A stretch of 64,000 nt of DNA, from NCBI RefSeq assembly GCF_045038405.1, contig NZ_CP173660.1:248001-312000 (forward strand), in the 5' to 3' direction. Source of the stretch: Sellimonas caecigallum (lineage in GTDB: Bacteria > Bacillota > Clostridia > Lachnospirales > Lachnospiraceae). The notes beneath the pieces were generated by a model. That model was not told the DNA's origin and ran no database searches. It saw nothing but the letters and a program-made list of their open reading frames with translations. Made by a program: the position numbers and the translations under genes. Shown piece by piece: positions 7,962-17,010 of this stretch (the first letter of the stretch is position 1; each line of letters opens with the position of its first letter).

Positions 7962-8825
7962 GTGAAAGAATTTGTTATTACAGCAGACAGTACCGTAGAT
8001 CTGCCGAAAGAGTGGCTTGAAGAGCACCATATTCCGGTATTACGCTTATCATATACCATCGATGGACAGTCTTATCCGGACATGGAAGGGCTTTCCAAGA
8101 AAGAATTTTTCGACCGGATTCGTGCCGGTGCTATGCCTACCACATCCCAGGTTACCCCATCTCAGGCAAGAGAGTTTTTCGAATCGATTGTCAAAGATGG
8201 GAAAGACATCATCCATATTGGCTTTTCTTCCGGACTCAGCGGAAGTGTGGGGAGCGAACAGCTCGCTGCCCAAGAGCTGATGGAAGACTACCCGGATTGC
8301 CGTATCACTGTCATTGACTCTCTGTGCGCCTGCCTGGGGGAAGCCCTTCTGCTCTACTATGTTTTGAAACAGAAACAGGAAGGAAAAGCCTATGACGAGA
8401 TCGTGACATGGGCAGAAGAAAATAAACTCCATGTATGCCACAACGTCACAGTGGACGATCTTCATCATCTCCACCGCGGCGGACGTATCTCCAAAGCTAC
8501 CGCTGTCCTCGGTTCGATGGTCAAAATCAAACCGATCATCCACGTGGACGACAACGGCAAACTTGTCGTTATTGGCAAAGAAAGAGGTCGAAAAAAATCC
8601 CTCCATAAGATTGTCGATATGATGGCAGATCAGATAAAAGGCTGGGACAATGAGATTGCCATGGTCACGCACGGCGACTGTGAGGAAGATGCACAGTATG
8701 TTGCCGACTTGATCAGAAAACAGTATGGAATCCAGACGGTGCTGATAAATGTGATCGGCACTGTCATCGGCAGTCACACTGGTCCAGGTGTTGTCGCAAC
8801 TTTCTGCATGGGCAACAAACGATAA
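7962..8825 (+). CDS. DegV family fatty-acid-binding protein
   Basis: 287-residue DegV/FakB-like protein. Members bind a fatty acid in a two-domain fold and some present it to the fatty acid kinase FakA. Seen here: the opening ITADSTVDLP, TTSQVTPSQ near residue 60, and the ligand-contacting GFSSGLSGS around residue 87, followed by GGRISK. No fakA lies nearby in this window. GTG start at 7962 with GAGGAGGT ten bases upstream. Monocistronic between its own promoter and a shared terminator. Confidence 0.92.
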   Translation: MKEFVITADSTVDLPKEWLEEHHIPVLRLSYTIDGQSYPDMEGLSKKEFFDRIRAGAMPTTSQVTPSQAREFFESIVKDGKDIIHIGFSSGLSGSVGSEQLAAQELMEDYPDCRITVIDSLCACLGEALLLYYVLKQKQEGKAYDEIVTWAEENKLHVCHNVTVDDLHHLHRGGRISKATAVLGSMVKIKPIIHVDDNGKLVVIGKERGRKKSLHKIVDMMADQIKGWDNEIAMVTHGDCEEDAQYVADLIRKQYGIQTVLINVIGTVIGSHTGPGVVATFCMGNKR

Positions 8826-8843
8826 TACCTTTTCTTTTCATAT

Positions 8844-8890
8844 AGTCAGGGGCCGGACAGTTTTACAAACTATCCAGCCCCTGACATTTT
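8844..8890. terminator. Bidirectional terminator degV/glyA
   Basis: Stem GTCAGGGGC.../...GCCCCTGAC between two converging genes, with T-rich sequence on either side. Confidence 0.75.
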
Positions 8891-8908
8891 CATTTTGATA
8901 AGCAAATC

Positions 8909-10156
8909 TTATTCGTAAATCGGATATCTGCAGCAAATATCCGTCACTCTCCTTCGGATCTCATCCGCACTGTTTTCAAAATCAACAGCAGCCATTTTTA
9001 TGAGCGCCGCAATCTCTTTCATCTCTTCTTCTTTCAGACCTCTCGTTGTTACTGCCGGCGTCCCTATCCGAATTCCGCTTGTCACATTTGGGTTTTGCGG
9101 GTCATTTGGCACCGCATTTTTGTTGACTGTAATATAAACCTCATCGAGACGGTTCTGCATCTCTTTTCCGGTTAACGCCATTCCTGAGAGATTTACAAGC
9201 ATCAGATGATTGTCCGTCCCGCCGCTTACCAGGGAGAACCCTTCTTCCAGAAGCGCTTCGGAAAGAGCTTTTGCATTTTTCAGGATCTGGGCCTGGTATT
9301 CTTTAAATTCCGGTTTCAACGCCTCTCCAAAGCAGACTGCTTTTGCCGCAATGATATGTTCCAGAGGACCGCCCTGTGTCCCAGGGAAAATTGCCTTATC
9401 TATCTTTTTTCCATATTCTTCTTTACAGAGAATCAATCCTCCCCTTGGCCCTCGAAGTGTCTTATGAGTCGTCGTCGACACGACATCCGCGTACGGCACC
9501 GGATTCTGATGCAGCCCTGCCGCCACAAGCCCTGCGATGTGTGCCATATCCACAAAGAGGAACGCACCTACTTCTTTCGCGATATCCGCAAACAGATCAA
9601 AACGAATCTTTCTTGGATATGCCGATGCACCTGCCACGATCATCTTCGGCTGGCACTCTTTTGCGATCTTTCGGATCTCATCATAATCAAGCACTCCCTG
9701 ATCGTTTACACTGTACGGCACAAAGTGATACAGTTTTCCCGACTGATTTACCGGGGAACCATGAGTAAGGTGTCCGCCATGATCAAGATTGAGTCCCATG
9801 ACCGTATCTCCCGGTTTCAAAAAAGCCTGATAGACAGCCATATTCGCCTGCGCTCCGGAATGAGGCTGTACACATGCGTGTTCTGCACCGAACAGCTCTT
9901 TTGCCCTCTCGATAGCGATCGTTTCAATCTGATCAACGTTTTCGCACCCGCCGTAATATCTCCTGTTAGGGTACCCTTCCGCATACTTGTTGGCGGGAAC
10001 GGTAGCCATCGCAAGCATAACAGCCGGACTTATAATATTCTCTGAAGCGATCAGCTCCAGATTTCGTTTCTGCCGCGCCATCTCGAGTTCCAGCCCGTGT
10101 CCTACTTCGGGATCACAACGTTTTACATAGTCCATTACTTCCTGCACCAGATTCAT
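8909..10156 (-). CDS. glyA: Serine hydroxymethyltransferase
   Basis: PLP enzyme that interconverts serine and glycine while charging tetrahydrofolate with a one-carbon unit. 415 residues, full length. The PLP-binding motif STTTHKTLRGPRGG is present with the lysine at 232; NRRYYGGCE at 64-72 and HSGAQAN near 99-105 match the family. The ATG follows AAGGAGGAA at eight bases. It converges with degV and is separated from dut by about 60 bases on the same strand, so the two may share a transcript. Confidence 0.98.
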   Translation of the reverse strand: MNLVQEVMDYVKRCDPEVGHGLELEMARQKRNLELIASENIISPAVMLAMATVPANKYAEGYPNRRYYGGCENVDQIETIAIERAKELFGAEHACVQPHSGAQANMAVYQAFLKPGDTVMGLNLDHGGHLTHGSPVNQSGKLYHFVPYSVNDQGVLDYDEIRKIAKECQPKMIVAGASAYPRKIRFDLFADIAKEVGAFLFVDMAHIAGLVAAGLHQNPVPYADVVSTTTHKTLRGPRGGLILCKEEYGKKIDKAIFPGTQGGPLEHIIAAKAVCFGEALKPEFKEYQAQILKNAKALSEALLEEGFSLVSGGTDNHLMLVNLSGMALTGKEMQNRLDEVYITVNKNAVPNDPQNPNVTSGIRIGTPAVTTRGLKEEEMKEIAALIKMAAVDFENSADEIRRRVTDICCRYPIYE

Positions 10157-10214
10157 CGCAATTCCTCCTTGTGTTTGATAGATTTTATCTTTTTAAGTTC
10201 AAACGAAAGCCGCC

Positions 10215-10718
10215 TTACCTCGTCGTACTTCCGAATCCCCCATTTCTTACTCCGTCCGCCTCATCATCGATAGTAATTCCATACTCCACAAAGATTCCCT
10301 GCATAAAACCTTCGTGTGCATTCAGTTCCACAGTTTTGTCCTCATTGGAATCATTGGTAATCTTCGCAAAAATATGTCCTTCATTGTCAGAATAATAGTA
10401 ATCACTGTCGATGATACCTACCGTGTTATTAAGCTGAAGGCGATATTTGAAACCAAGTCCACTCCTTGGATAGCATTTCAGAACCCAGTTTTCCTCCATC
10501 CAGACACGAACTCCTGTCGGTATTTTTACCGTTTCTCCCGGTTTTAATACAACCGGATATGGTGTATAAAAATCATAGCCTGCGGAGCCTTTTGTCGCCC
10601 TCTTCGGAAGCGGCAGACTGTCATACACTTCTTTCGCCTCGTCTTCTTTCAAAATTCCCTGCGTCCCTGCAAGAAACTGCTCCAAACTGACCTTTTCAAA
10701 TTTCGCGATTCTTTTCAT
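10215..10718 (-). CDS. dut: dUTP diphosphatase (dUTPase)
   Basis: Hydrolyses dUTP to dUMP and keeps uracil out of DNA. The trimeric dUTPase motifs can be followed in order: AGYDFYT (I), PRSGLGFK (II), GIIDSDYY (III), and the C-terminal Gly-rich arm RNGGFGSTTR (V). About 167 residues. Two start codons lie close together (10724 and 10718); the second is preferred because AGGAG lies seven bases before it and abuts the first. A 13-bp tandem duplication (10728-10753) lies just upstream and duplicates part of the AAAGG site. Confidence 0.93.
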   Translation of the reverse strand: MKRIAKFEKVSLEQFLAGTQGILKEDEAKEVYDSLPLPKRATKGSAGYDFYTPYPVVLKPGETVKIPTGVRVWMEENWVLKCYPRSGLGFKYRLQLNNTVGIIDSDYYYSDNEGHIFAKITNDSNEDKTVELNAHEGFMQGIFVEYGITIDDEADGVRNGGFGSTTR

Positions 10719-10727
10719 GTACATACT

Positions 10728-10753
10728 CCTTTTGTCGTTTCCTTTTGTCGTTT
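10728..10753 (-). repeat. 13-bp tandem duplication at the dut leader
   Basis: On the minus strand the 13-mer AAACGACAAAAGG occurs twice in direct succession immediately before the dut ribosome binding site. Confidence 0.8.
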
Positions 10754-10761
10754 CATCTAAA

Positions 10762-10790
10762 ATTATACGGCATTTTGCTTTTCTTGTAAA
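10762..10790 (-). promoter_or_regulatory. Sigma-A promoter of dut(-glyA)
   Basis: TTTACA (10785-10790), 17 bases, TATAAT (10762-10767) on the minus strand. Confidence 0.8.
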
Positions 10791-10847
10791 TCTATCTCTT
10801 TTCTGGTATGCAGTTTTTTCACGTACTACACCTTTCCAAAACTGCAG

Positions 10848-10895
10848 AAAGACCCGTGCCGGACAAGTCTATTCTTTGTCTGACACCGGGTCTTC
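10848..10895 (-). terminator. Terminator of the trpXYZ operon
   Basis: Long imperfect stem with AGACCCG/CGGGTCT arms just after the ATPase stop; the T tract is weak. Confidence 0.6.
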
Positions 10896-10898
10896 CGG

Positions 10899-11672
10899 TT
10901 AATTTCCACATTCAATACTGATTTCATTGAAAAGATCCAGGATGCTGTCTACCGTGATCTCTTCCTTTTCTTTTCCTGCTTTGTCAAGGATGCATTTTCC
11001 CTGGTGCATCATAAGCATCCTGTTTCCATATTCTACGGCATATCGAAGATTGTGGGTAACCATGATGGTTGTAAGATTCTTTTCCTTTACAATCTGATCG
11101 GTCAGTTCCATGATGATCTCCGCTGTCTTCGGATCCAGCGCTGCTGTATGCTCATCCAGAATCAGGAAGTCAATAGGCGTCATCGTGGACATCAGAAGCG
11201 CCATCGCCTGCCTTTGTCCGCCGGAAAGAGATCCTACTTTGACATCCATTTTATCTTCCAGCCCAAGATTTAGGCTCTTGAGCTGCTCCCGATAGAATTC
11301 TTTTCTTCCCTTGTTGATCCCGCGCGACAGTCCGTAAGTTTTTCCCTTATTATCCGCCAGCGACATGTTTTCCAAAATTGTCATAGAAGGGCACGTTCCC
11401 AATGCCGGGTTCTGGTAAACTCTTCCAATACGGCGGTTTCTTTTATATTCTTTCATCCGGGAGATATCCTCCCCATCCATCAGGATCTGGCCGGCCTCGA
11501 TAGGAATGCTCCCACAGAGAATATTCAGCATGGATGTTTTTCCAGATCCGTTGCTGCCTACGACGGAGACGAAATCCCCTCTGTTGACTGTAAGGTTGAA
11601 ATCGTCAAAAAGGCACATCTCGTTGATCGTACCTGGGTTGTAATATTTACTGATTCCTTTTAATTCAAGCAT
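10899..11672 (-). CDS. trpZ: ABC transporter ATP-binding protein (Trp uptake, TrpZ-type)
   Basis: 257-residue ABC ATPase that powers the importer. Walker A GSNGSGKT near residue 39, signature LSGGQRQ near 149, Walker B FLILDEHTAALDPKT near 169, H-loop VTHNLRYA. It overlaps the permease gene by eight bases and is last in the operon. The gene symbol rests on the TrpXYZ arrangement and on the Trp T-box upstream; direct proof of substrate is lacking. Confidence 0.88.
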   Translation of the reverse strand: MLELKGISKYYNPGTINEMCLFDDFNLTVNRGDFVSVVGSNGSGKTSMLNILCGSIPIEAGQILMDGEDISRMKEYKRNRRIGRVYQNPALGTCPSMTILENMSLADNKGKTYGLSRGINKGRKEFYREQLKSLNLGLEDKMDVKVGSLSGGQRQAMALLMSTMTPIDFLILDEHTAALDPKTAEIIMELTDQIVKEKNLTTIMVTHNLRYAVEYGNRMLMMHQGKCILDKAGKEKEEITVDSILDLFNEISIECGN

Positions 11673-12546
11673 TTTTCTTTACCTTCTTTTTCCTTTCCAT
11701 CCCGATGATGAGAATGATCAAAAACAGCACGGCTGTGATAAGTTTCATATCCTGCGGTTCACAGAATTTCAAAGCTGCTGCAACGCAAGCCTTATAGATG
11801 ACAGATCCGATCAAAACAGCCGTAGTAGCTTTTAAAAACGTCAGGTTTCGGAACAGACTCGTTCCGATGATCACGCTTGCAAGCCCGATCACGATGGCGC
11901 CGGTTCCGCTGGAAATCTCAAACACTCTCTGTTCCTGGCAGAAAATGCATCCAGCAAGAGCCACAAGCCCGTTTGCAATGGCAAGTCCGAGAATCTTCAC
12001 ATTTCCCTGATCTTTCGCCAGGGATGTCACGAGATTTTCGTTATCTCCTACTGCCCGGAGAAGGAATCCCGATTTTGTCTTCATGTACAAATCCAGAAGG
12101 ATCTTGCTGATCACTGCGATGACAAAGACGATGATCAAAACTTTATACTGAGCAAAATTTCCGGAGAAGATACCGTCCATTGTCTCATTGTCAAAAATAC
12201 TTTTTTCTCCGAAGATTGGTACATTGGCCGTTCCCGCAAGGCGAAGATTGATCGTCCAGAGTGCCGTCATCATGATAATTCCGGAAAGAAGATCTCTTAC
12301 TTTACATTTTACGTGGATCAGTCCTGTACAAACTCCTGCAAGCGCTCCCACAAGAAAGGAGACAGGGATCGTAAGATATGGATTTACCCCTTTGACAATC
12401 ATTGTGGCCGTAACTGCAGCTCCAAGCGGAAAACTTCCGTCTACTGTCAGATCCGGAAAATCCAGAATCTTGTATGTGATATACACTCCAAGGGCCAGGA
12501 TCCCATAGATCAGTCCCTGCTCTAAAATCGATATCCAAATGCTCAT
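11665..12546 (-). CDS. trpY: ABC transporter permease (Trp uptake, TrpY-type)
   Basis: 293-residue inner-membrane permease of the LivH/BPD_transp_2 type with about eight or nine hydrophobic segments. It contains the family string DFPDLTVDGSFPLGAA near residues 28-43. The frame is open to an ATG at 12585, but that would overlap the upstream gene by 20 bases; the ATG at 12546 (protein MSIWISILEQG) has AAAGGAAA about 11 bases upstream and lies 19 bases after the trpX stop. Forms one importer with the flanking ATPase and lipoprotein. Confidence 0.88.
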   Translation of the reverse strand: MSIWISILEQGLIYGILALGVYITYKILDFPDLTVDGSFPLGAAVTATMIVKGVNPYLTIPVSFLVGALAGVCTGLIHVKCKVRDLLSGIIMMTALWTINLRLAGTANVPIFGEKSIFDNETMDGIFSGNFAQYKVLIIVFVIAVISKILLDLYMKTKSGFLLRAVGDNENLVTSLAKDQGNVKILGLAIANGLVALAGCIFCQEQRVFEISSGTGAIVIGLASVIIGTSLFRNLTFLKATTAVLIGSVIYKACVAAALKFCEPQDMKLITAVLFLIILIIGMERKKKVKKNA

Positions 12547-12565
12547 CTCTATTTTAATTTCCTTT

Positions 12566-13579
12566 CTACTTTGAAATCTCAGCAAACACTTCCACTGCTT
12601 CTCCCTTTAATGCTTCATCTACCGCAACGCCAAGGTTTTCCGCTGCTTTCGTGTTGATGTATAATCCCGGCTCAGAAATCGTCTCATATTTCATCTCAGA
12701 CGCCTTTTTCTCTCCTTTTAATACCTGTGCCGCCATCTTTCCTGTCTGCTTTCCAAGCTCGATATAGTCAAGTCCCTCTGCAGCTATGCAGCCAAGTTTG
12801 ACCTGTTCAATCTCACTTCCGAATACCGGGATCTTTTTCTCGTTTGCTTTATTTAAAATCGTTGCCAAAGAGTTGACAACCGTATTATCTGTCAGATTTG
12901 TAAGACAGTCTACTTCTCCCAGCAGTTCATCCGTGGCAAGAGAGATATCAGCCGTCTGAGAAATACCCTTTGTGACAATCTCAAGATTGTAATCCCCCGC
13001 CAGTTCTTCGTATGTCTCGATAGCTGATATGGAATTTACCTCGCTTGTCGTATAGAGAATACCAACCTTTTTCGCATCCGGAAGCATCCTGCGTATCAAT
13101 TCCAACTGTTCCTTGATCGGAAGTTCATCACTCGTCCCCGTCACTTCGCCTACCGGCGTCCCATCGTCTTTCGCGAGTTTGGCAAGCTTTGGATCTGTTA
13201 CTGCCGTGTAGATGACAGGAATACCTGCATTCATGGCGGAATTGTATGCTGCCTGTGCAGCCGGTGTCGCTATGCCGCAGATGAGATCTGCTTTGTTTGA
13301 GACAAAGGAATCTGTGATCTGTTTTGCCGTACTTTGATCAGCTGCCGCATTTTTGTATTCTATTTTCAGATTCTTTCCTTCTTCAAGTCCTTCTTCTTTC
13401 AACCCTTGGATAAAGCCTTCCCGGCAATTGTCCAGAGAACCATGTTCTGCAAACTGGGAAATTCCTATCGTATACTGCTCCTCCCCGGATGTTCCTCCTT
13501 CTTCTTTGCTGCCGCATCCTGCTGTCATTCCGATAACCATCATTGTGCTCAATAAAACTGCCGCAATTTTTCTTTTCAT
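12566..13579 (-). CDS. trpX: ABC substrate-binding lipoprotein (Trp uptake, TrpX-type)
   Basis: 337-residue lipoprotein of the ABC_sub_bind family (PF04392). The signal peptide ends in a lipobox, MTAGC, with the acylated Cys at about residue 22, followed by an acidic linker. The YTIGISQFAEHGSLDNCREGF opening of the mature domain is typical. It captures substrate outside the membrane for TrpYZ. First gene of the operon, about 160 bases after the T-box terminator. The specifier codon read in the leader is UGG, so tryptophan is the best guess; tyrosine or another aromatic cannot be excluded. Confidence 0.88.
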   Translation of the reverse strand: MKRKIAAVLLSTMMVIGMTAGCGSKEEGGTSGEEQYTIGISQFAEHGSLDNCREGFIQGLKEEGLEEGKNLKIEYKNAAADQSTAKQITDSFVSNKADLICGIATPAAQAAYNSAMNAGIPVIYTAVTDPKLAKLAKDDGTPVGEVTGTSDELPIKEQLELIRRMLPDAKKVGILYTTSEVNSISAIETYEELAGDYNLEIVTKGISQTADISLATDELLGEVDCLTNLTDNTVVNSLATILNKANEKKIPVFGSEIEQVKLGCIAAEGLDYIELGKQTGKMAAQVLKGEKKASEMKYETISEPGLYINTKAAENLGVAVDEALKGEAVEVFAEISK

Positions 13580-13740
13580 TTTCTTTCTCTCCTTTTCTGA
13601 TTTTTACCTCGCTCTCCGCACGAAAACGGAGAACTCTCTGATTTGAGTTTCCTCTTTCGGATATCATATGCCAGATACCCTGCTGCCAGTCAAAGAAAGG
13701 AAGTGGTTTTATTTCTCATGCAATATTTCCCATGAAATAT

Positions 13741-14033
13741 AAAAACCGCCTCAAGCTTATTTCTGCTTGAGACGGTAATAAATCTCTTTATTATCGCGGT
13801 ACCACTCAACTTGACATCAAGTCCACTTTCTCATGTACTAACATACACTCCTGATTGATAACGGGTTCGGTTCCCGACACACCATACTTGCCTTACGGCT
13901 TTCAGGCAGCCCTCAAAAGTCCATTCGGCTATCCGCTCCATACGGCAATCCCACCATCTGCCGCTCTCTGTGATCTTGCATGACAACTTACTCATCTTTC
14001 TCAACGGTTTATGCTATGAAATATAAAATTCAT
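13741..14033 (-). promoter_or_regulatory. T-box riboswitch, Trp specifier, controlling trpXYZ
   Basis: On the minus strand the leader has Stem I with an AGTA motif, the conserved T-box GAGTGGTACCGCG (around 13795-13807), and a terminator CCGTCTCAAGC/GCTTGAGGCGG plus five Ts (13741-13775). The codon exposed opposite AGTA in Stem I is TGG at 13921-13923, in the context GAA-TGG-A, which reads tRNA-Trp. Uncharged tRNA-Trp would stabilise the antiterminator and turn on the uptake genes. Confidence 0.92.
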
Positions 14034-14039
14034 GTTTAT

Positions 14040-14068
14040 ACATTACCATGTTAAAGTGTTTGTGTCAA
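14040..14068 (-). promoter_or_regulatory. Sigma-A promoter of the Trp T-box leader
   Basis: TTGACA (14063-14068), 17 bases, TAATGT (14040-14045) on the minus strand. Confidence 0.8.
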
Positions 14069-14112
14069 GCAATTTTTCGAGAAAATTTTCTCAGACTTTT
14101 TTATTCTGATGT

Positions 14113-14622
14113 TTACTGACAAGAACATTTCTCCAGAATCTCTCTGGCAATATTGAAAATTTCTTTCCCGTCTGTCACGATTTCCACATCAGCTGCTTTT
14201 TCATACCATGGTCTGCGCCTTTCCAATAATTCTTCTATATAAGAAACCGACTTATTCTTTTCCAGGATTGGTCTGTCATGACTGTCACGAACCCGCTCAA
14301 AGATTGTCTCCGGGGAAGCAGACAAAAGGACGATTGTCCCGCTTTTTGTCATCTCCTCTACATTTTCCTGGCGAAGCGGCACTCCTCCCCCACAGGATAC
14401 GATCACGTCTTCTTCTTTCTGCATCTCTCTAAGAAAATCCGTCTCCAGATTCCGGAAATATTCCTCTCCGTCAGTATCAAAAATTTCAGGGATTTTTCTT
14501 TTTTCACGTTTCTCGATTTCCTTATCCATGTCAAGAAGCTTCCTCCCCGTCATGCGGCAAAGCTCTTCCGATATCGTCGTCTTTCCGGTACCCATAAATC
14601 CGATCAAAAATATATTTCTCAC
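14113..14622 (-). CDS. aroK: Shikimate kinase
   Basis: Phosphorylates shikimate at the 3-hydroxyl in aromatic amino acid synthesis. 169 residues. P-loop GFMGTGKTT at 8-16, shikimate-binding MDKEIEKR with Asp near 32, FRNLETDFL (Arg near 58) and the SCGGGVPLR loop near 80-88, and the lid RDSHDRPIL. GTG start at 14622 with GGAG about seven bases upstream. It is divergent from aroE across 109 bases, an arrangement that places two shikimate-pathway steps next to the Trp uptake operon. Confidence 0.95.
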   Translation of the reverse strand: MRNIFLIGFMGTGKTTISEELCRMTGRKLLDMDKEIEKREKRKIPEIFDTDGEEYFRNLETDFLREMQKEEDVIVSCGGGVPLRQENVEEMTKSGTIVLLSASPETIFERVRDSHDRPILEKNKSVSYIEELLERRRPWYEKAADVEIVTDGKEIFNIAREILEKCSCQ

Positions 14623-14661
14623 TTTTTGTCTCCTTGTCTGTTTTTGTCTGATTTTTTCACA

Positions 14662-14690
14662 TTGACTTTAACACACTGAACCGGTATAAT
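14662..14690 (+). promoter_or_regulatory. Sigma-A promoter of aroE
   Basis: TTGACT (14662-14667), 17 bases, TATAAT (14685-14690). Confidence 0.85.
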
Positions 14691-14731
14691 TTTACCATAA
14701 ATCATTCTATATAGAAAGAGGTTCCTAATTT

Positions 14732-15595
14732 ATGTCTATAAAAATCAACGGTCACACAAAACTTCTTGGTTTTTTCGCCGACCCTGCATCACATTCCAAA
14801 TCCCCTGCCATGTATAACACTGCATTCGAAAAACTGGGGATCAATTGTGTCTATCTGGCATTTTGCATCAACCAGGATACGCTGAAAGATGCCATCGGCT
14901 CTATGCGAACACTTGGTATGAGAGGGGCAAATCTCTCCATGCCTAATAAAACCTCCGTTTTCCCATATCTCGATCATATTTCCAAAGAGGCTGATCTCTG
15001 CGGCGCTGTCAACACGATCGTCAACAATGACGGAATCCTAACAGGATATAATACCGATGGCACAGGTGCCATGATGGCCCTCCAGGCAAATAGCTGCCCG
15101 GTCCGCGGCAAAAATCTTGTCGTCCTTGGCGCAGGAGGCGCCGGCACAGCCCTCATCGCTCAGGCCGCTCTGGACGGCGCAAAAGAGATTTCTGTTTTTG
15201 TGCGGGAAAAAAGCATACAAAAGCATACAGCATTCATCGAAAAAATCCGAACAGCGACCGGCTGCGCCGTTCATCTTCTCAGCCTGGAAGATACGGCGTT
15301 GCTCCGTTCTGTTCTTTCTGATGCGAATATTCTGATCAATGCCACCAATGTAGGCATGGCTCCTCACACAGATGCGTCTCCGATTCCGAGCATCTCCTTC
15401 CTACATCCGGGTCTTTTTGTGATGGACATCATTTACTCTCCGGCCAGAACACGTCTTCTCGAAATGGCAGACGCAGCCGGCTGTCCGAACACCAACGGGC
15501 TGGCCATGCTCCTCTACCAGGGTGCTGCTGCTTTCCGGCTTTATACGGGGGAGGATCTTCCGCTGGAAGATGTAAAGAAAGCTTGGGAAATGTAA
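14732..15595 (+). CDS. aroE: Shikimate dehydrogenase
   Basis: Reduces 3-dehydroshikimate to shikimate with NAD(P)H. 287 residues. The N domain has ADPASHSKSPAMYN (substrate hydroxyl contacts) and the catalytic lysine in NLSMPNKTSV (about residue 76), followed by GAVNTIV and YNTDGTG with the second catalytic Asp. The Rossmann dinucleotide motif is VLGAGGAGTA near 128-137. C-terminal NGLAMLLYQGAAAF is typical. AAAGAGG lies ten bases before the ATG. Quinate/shikimate dehydrogenase (YdiB-like) activity is an alternative. Confidence 0.93.
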   Translation: MSIKINGHTKLLGFFADPASHSKSPAMYNTAFEKLGINCVYLAFCINQDTLKDAIGSMRTLGMRGANLSMPNKTSVFPYLDHISKEADLCGAVNTIVNNDGILTGYNTDGTGAMMALQANSCPVRGKNLVVLGAGGAGTALIAQAALDGAKEISVFVREKSIQKHTAFIEKIRTATGCAVHLLSLEDTALLRSVLSDANILINATNVGMAPHTDASPIPSISFLHPGLFVMDIIYSPARTRLLEMADAAGCPNTNGLAMLLYQGAAAFRLYTGEDLPLEDVKKAWEM

Positions 15596-15610
15596 CATAT
15601 TTTCTTTTGG

Positions 15611-15639
15611 TTGACGGTTTTTAACGACGCCGCTATAAT
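15611..15639 (+). promoter_or_regulatory. Sigma-A promoter of AI-2E family gene and metA
   Basis: TTGACG (15611-15616), 17 bases, TATAAT (15634-15639). Confidence 0.85.
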
Positions 15640-15670
15640 AGATTTATATGTTTCGAAATGAGGGAATCAA

Positions 15671-17008
15671 ATGAAAGAATCAGAACAAAACAAAGAAAAG
15701 ACAGCAAAGGATGAGACTTCCCATATCATTCCCCGTTTTGGGAAAAAAGGGCCTTCCAAGCTGCGCCAATCTTTCAGCAGAGGCATGACATATTTTCTTG
15801 TGGTGGCGGCATGTATTGTTCTTTATTTTGCATTTTTGAGGGCAGATATCCTTGCCGACAGTGTCCGTACTGTCATCGGTATTCTAAAGCCCATCATCTA
15901 TGGATTTGCCATCGCTTATCTGCTGAATCCAATTGTAAAAACAGTCGACAAGTATCTTTTTCCTATACTTGGGAAAAAACTGAAAAAGCAAAAGACGGCG
16001 GAAAAGCTTTCCCGCATGACCGGCATTCTTTTGGCCTTGGTTTTTCTCTTTGCAATCATATTAGCTCTGTGCAACATGCTGATACCGGAATTGGCAAGAA
16101 GTATCGAAAATCTTATTACAACACTTCCTGCCCAGATGAATGCGGGGATGGACAAACTCACAGAACTGCAGTCTGACAAATCAACAACCGGTATGATCAT
16201 CAAGAATCTGCTGAACCATGCCACAGAGAGCTTTCAGAACTGGATACAGACAGATCTCCTGCGTCAGATCAATGTCATTATGACTAATCTTACCACTGGA
16301 GCCATCAACATTTTAAATGAAGTTTTCCAGTTTTTGATCGGATGCATCGTATCTGTGTACGTACTCCTTAGCAAGGAGCTCTTTGCTGCACAGGCGAAGA
16401 AAATCATCTACGCAGTCATGACAACCGACCATGCAAACATGACGCTTCACATTACGAGAAAGAGCAATGAAATCTTCGGCGGTTTCATTATCGGAAAGAT
16501 CATCGACTCTGCCATCATCGGCGTCCTGTGTTTCCTTGGAATTACATTGCTTGACATGCCGTATGTCGTACTTGTAAGCGTGATCGTCGGTGTGACGAAT
16601 GTCATCCCATTCTTTGGGCCGTATATCGGAGCCATACCGTGTATCATCCTGATCGGTCTTACCGATCCGTTAAAGGGACTTTATTTTGCCATCTTCATTT
16701 TGCTTCTCCAGCAGCTGGACGGAAATGTCATCGGTCCAAAGATTCTCGGGGATTCCACCGGTCTTTCTGCTTTTTGGGTCGTATTTTCTATCCTTCTTGG
16801 AGGCGGATTGTTCGGTTTCGTAGGAATGATCGCCGGGGTACCGACATTTGCTGTGCTCTACTATATTTTCAAGATGATCATCGAAAATAAACTGGAGAAA
16901 AAGAAACTCCCTTGTCAGACGGCAGAATACGGAGATGTCGACCACATGAAGGAAGACGGATCCTTTGTCTACATAAAAGAAGAAAATAAGAAAAAAGGAG
17001 AGGACTAG
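15671..17008 (+). CDS. AI-2E family transporter (PerM-like)
   Basis: 445-residue multi-pass membrane protein of the AI-2E/PerM family (PF01594). Members have been tied to autoinducer-2 export or Na+/H+ antiport, but function varies and is not known here. A basic cytoplasmic N-terminus is followed by about eight membrane segments; FFGPYIGAIP and QQLDGNVIGPKILGDSTGLSAFWV near residues 315 and 345 are the family hallmarks. A charged, Glu/Lys-rich tail ends the protein. It is followed by metA after two bases, with the metA ribosome binding site inside this gene, so the two are cotranscribed and probably translationally coupled. Confidence 0.9.
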   Translation: MKESEQNKEKTAKDETSHIIPRFGKKGPSKLRQSFSRGMTYFLVVAACIVLYFAFLRADILADSVRTVIGILKPIIYGFAIAYLLNPIVKTVDKYLFPILGKKLKKQKTAEKLSRMTGILLALVFLFAIILALCNMLIPELARSIENLITTLPAQMNAGMDKLTELQSDKSTTGMIIKNLLNHATESFQNWIQTDLLRQINVIMTNLTTGAINILNEVFQFLIGCIVSVYVLLSKELFAAQAKKIIYAVMTTDHANMTLHITRKSNEIFGGFIIGKIIDSAIIGVLCFLGITLLDMPYVVLVSVIVGVTNVIPFFGPYIGAIPCIILIGLTDPLKGLYFAIFILLLQQLDGNVIGPKILGDSTGLSAFWVVFSILLGGGLFGFVGMIAGVPTFAVLYYIFKMIIENKLEKKKLPCQTAEYGDVDHMKEDGSFVYIKEENKKKGED

Positions 17009-17010
17009 CC

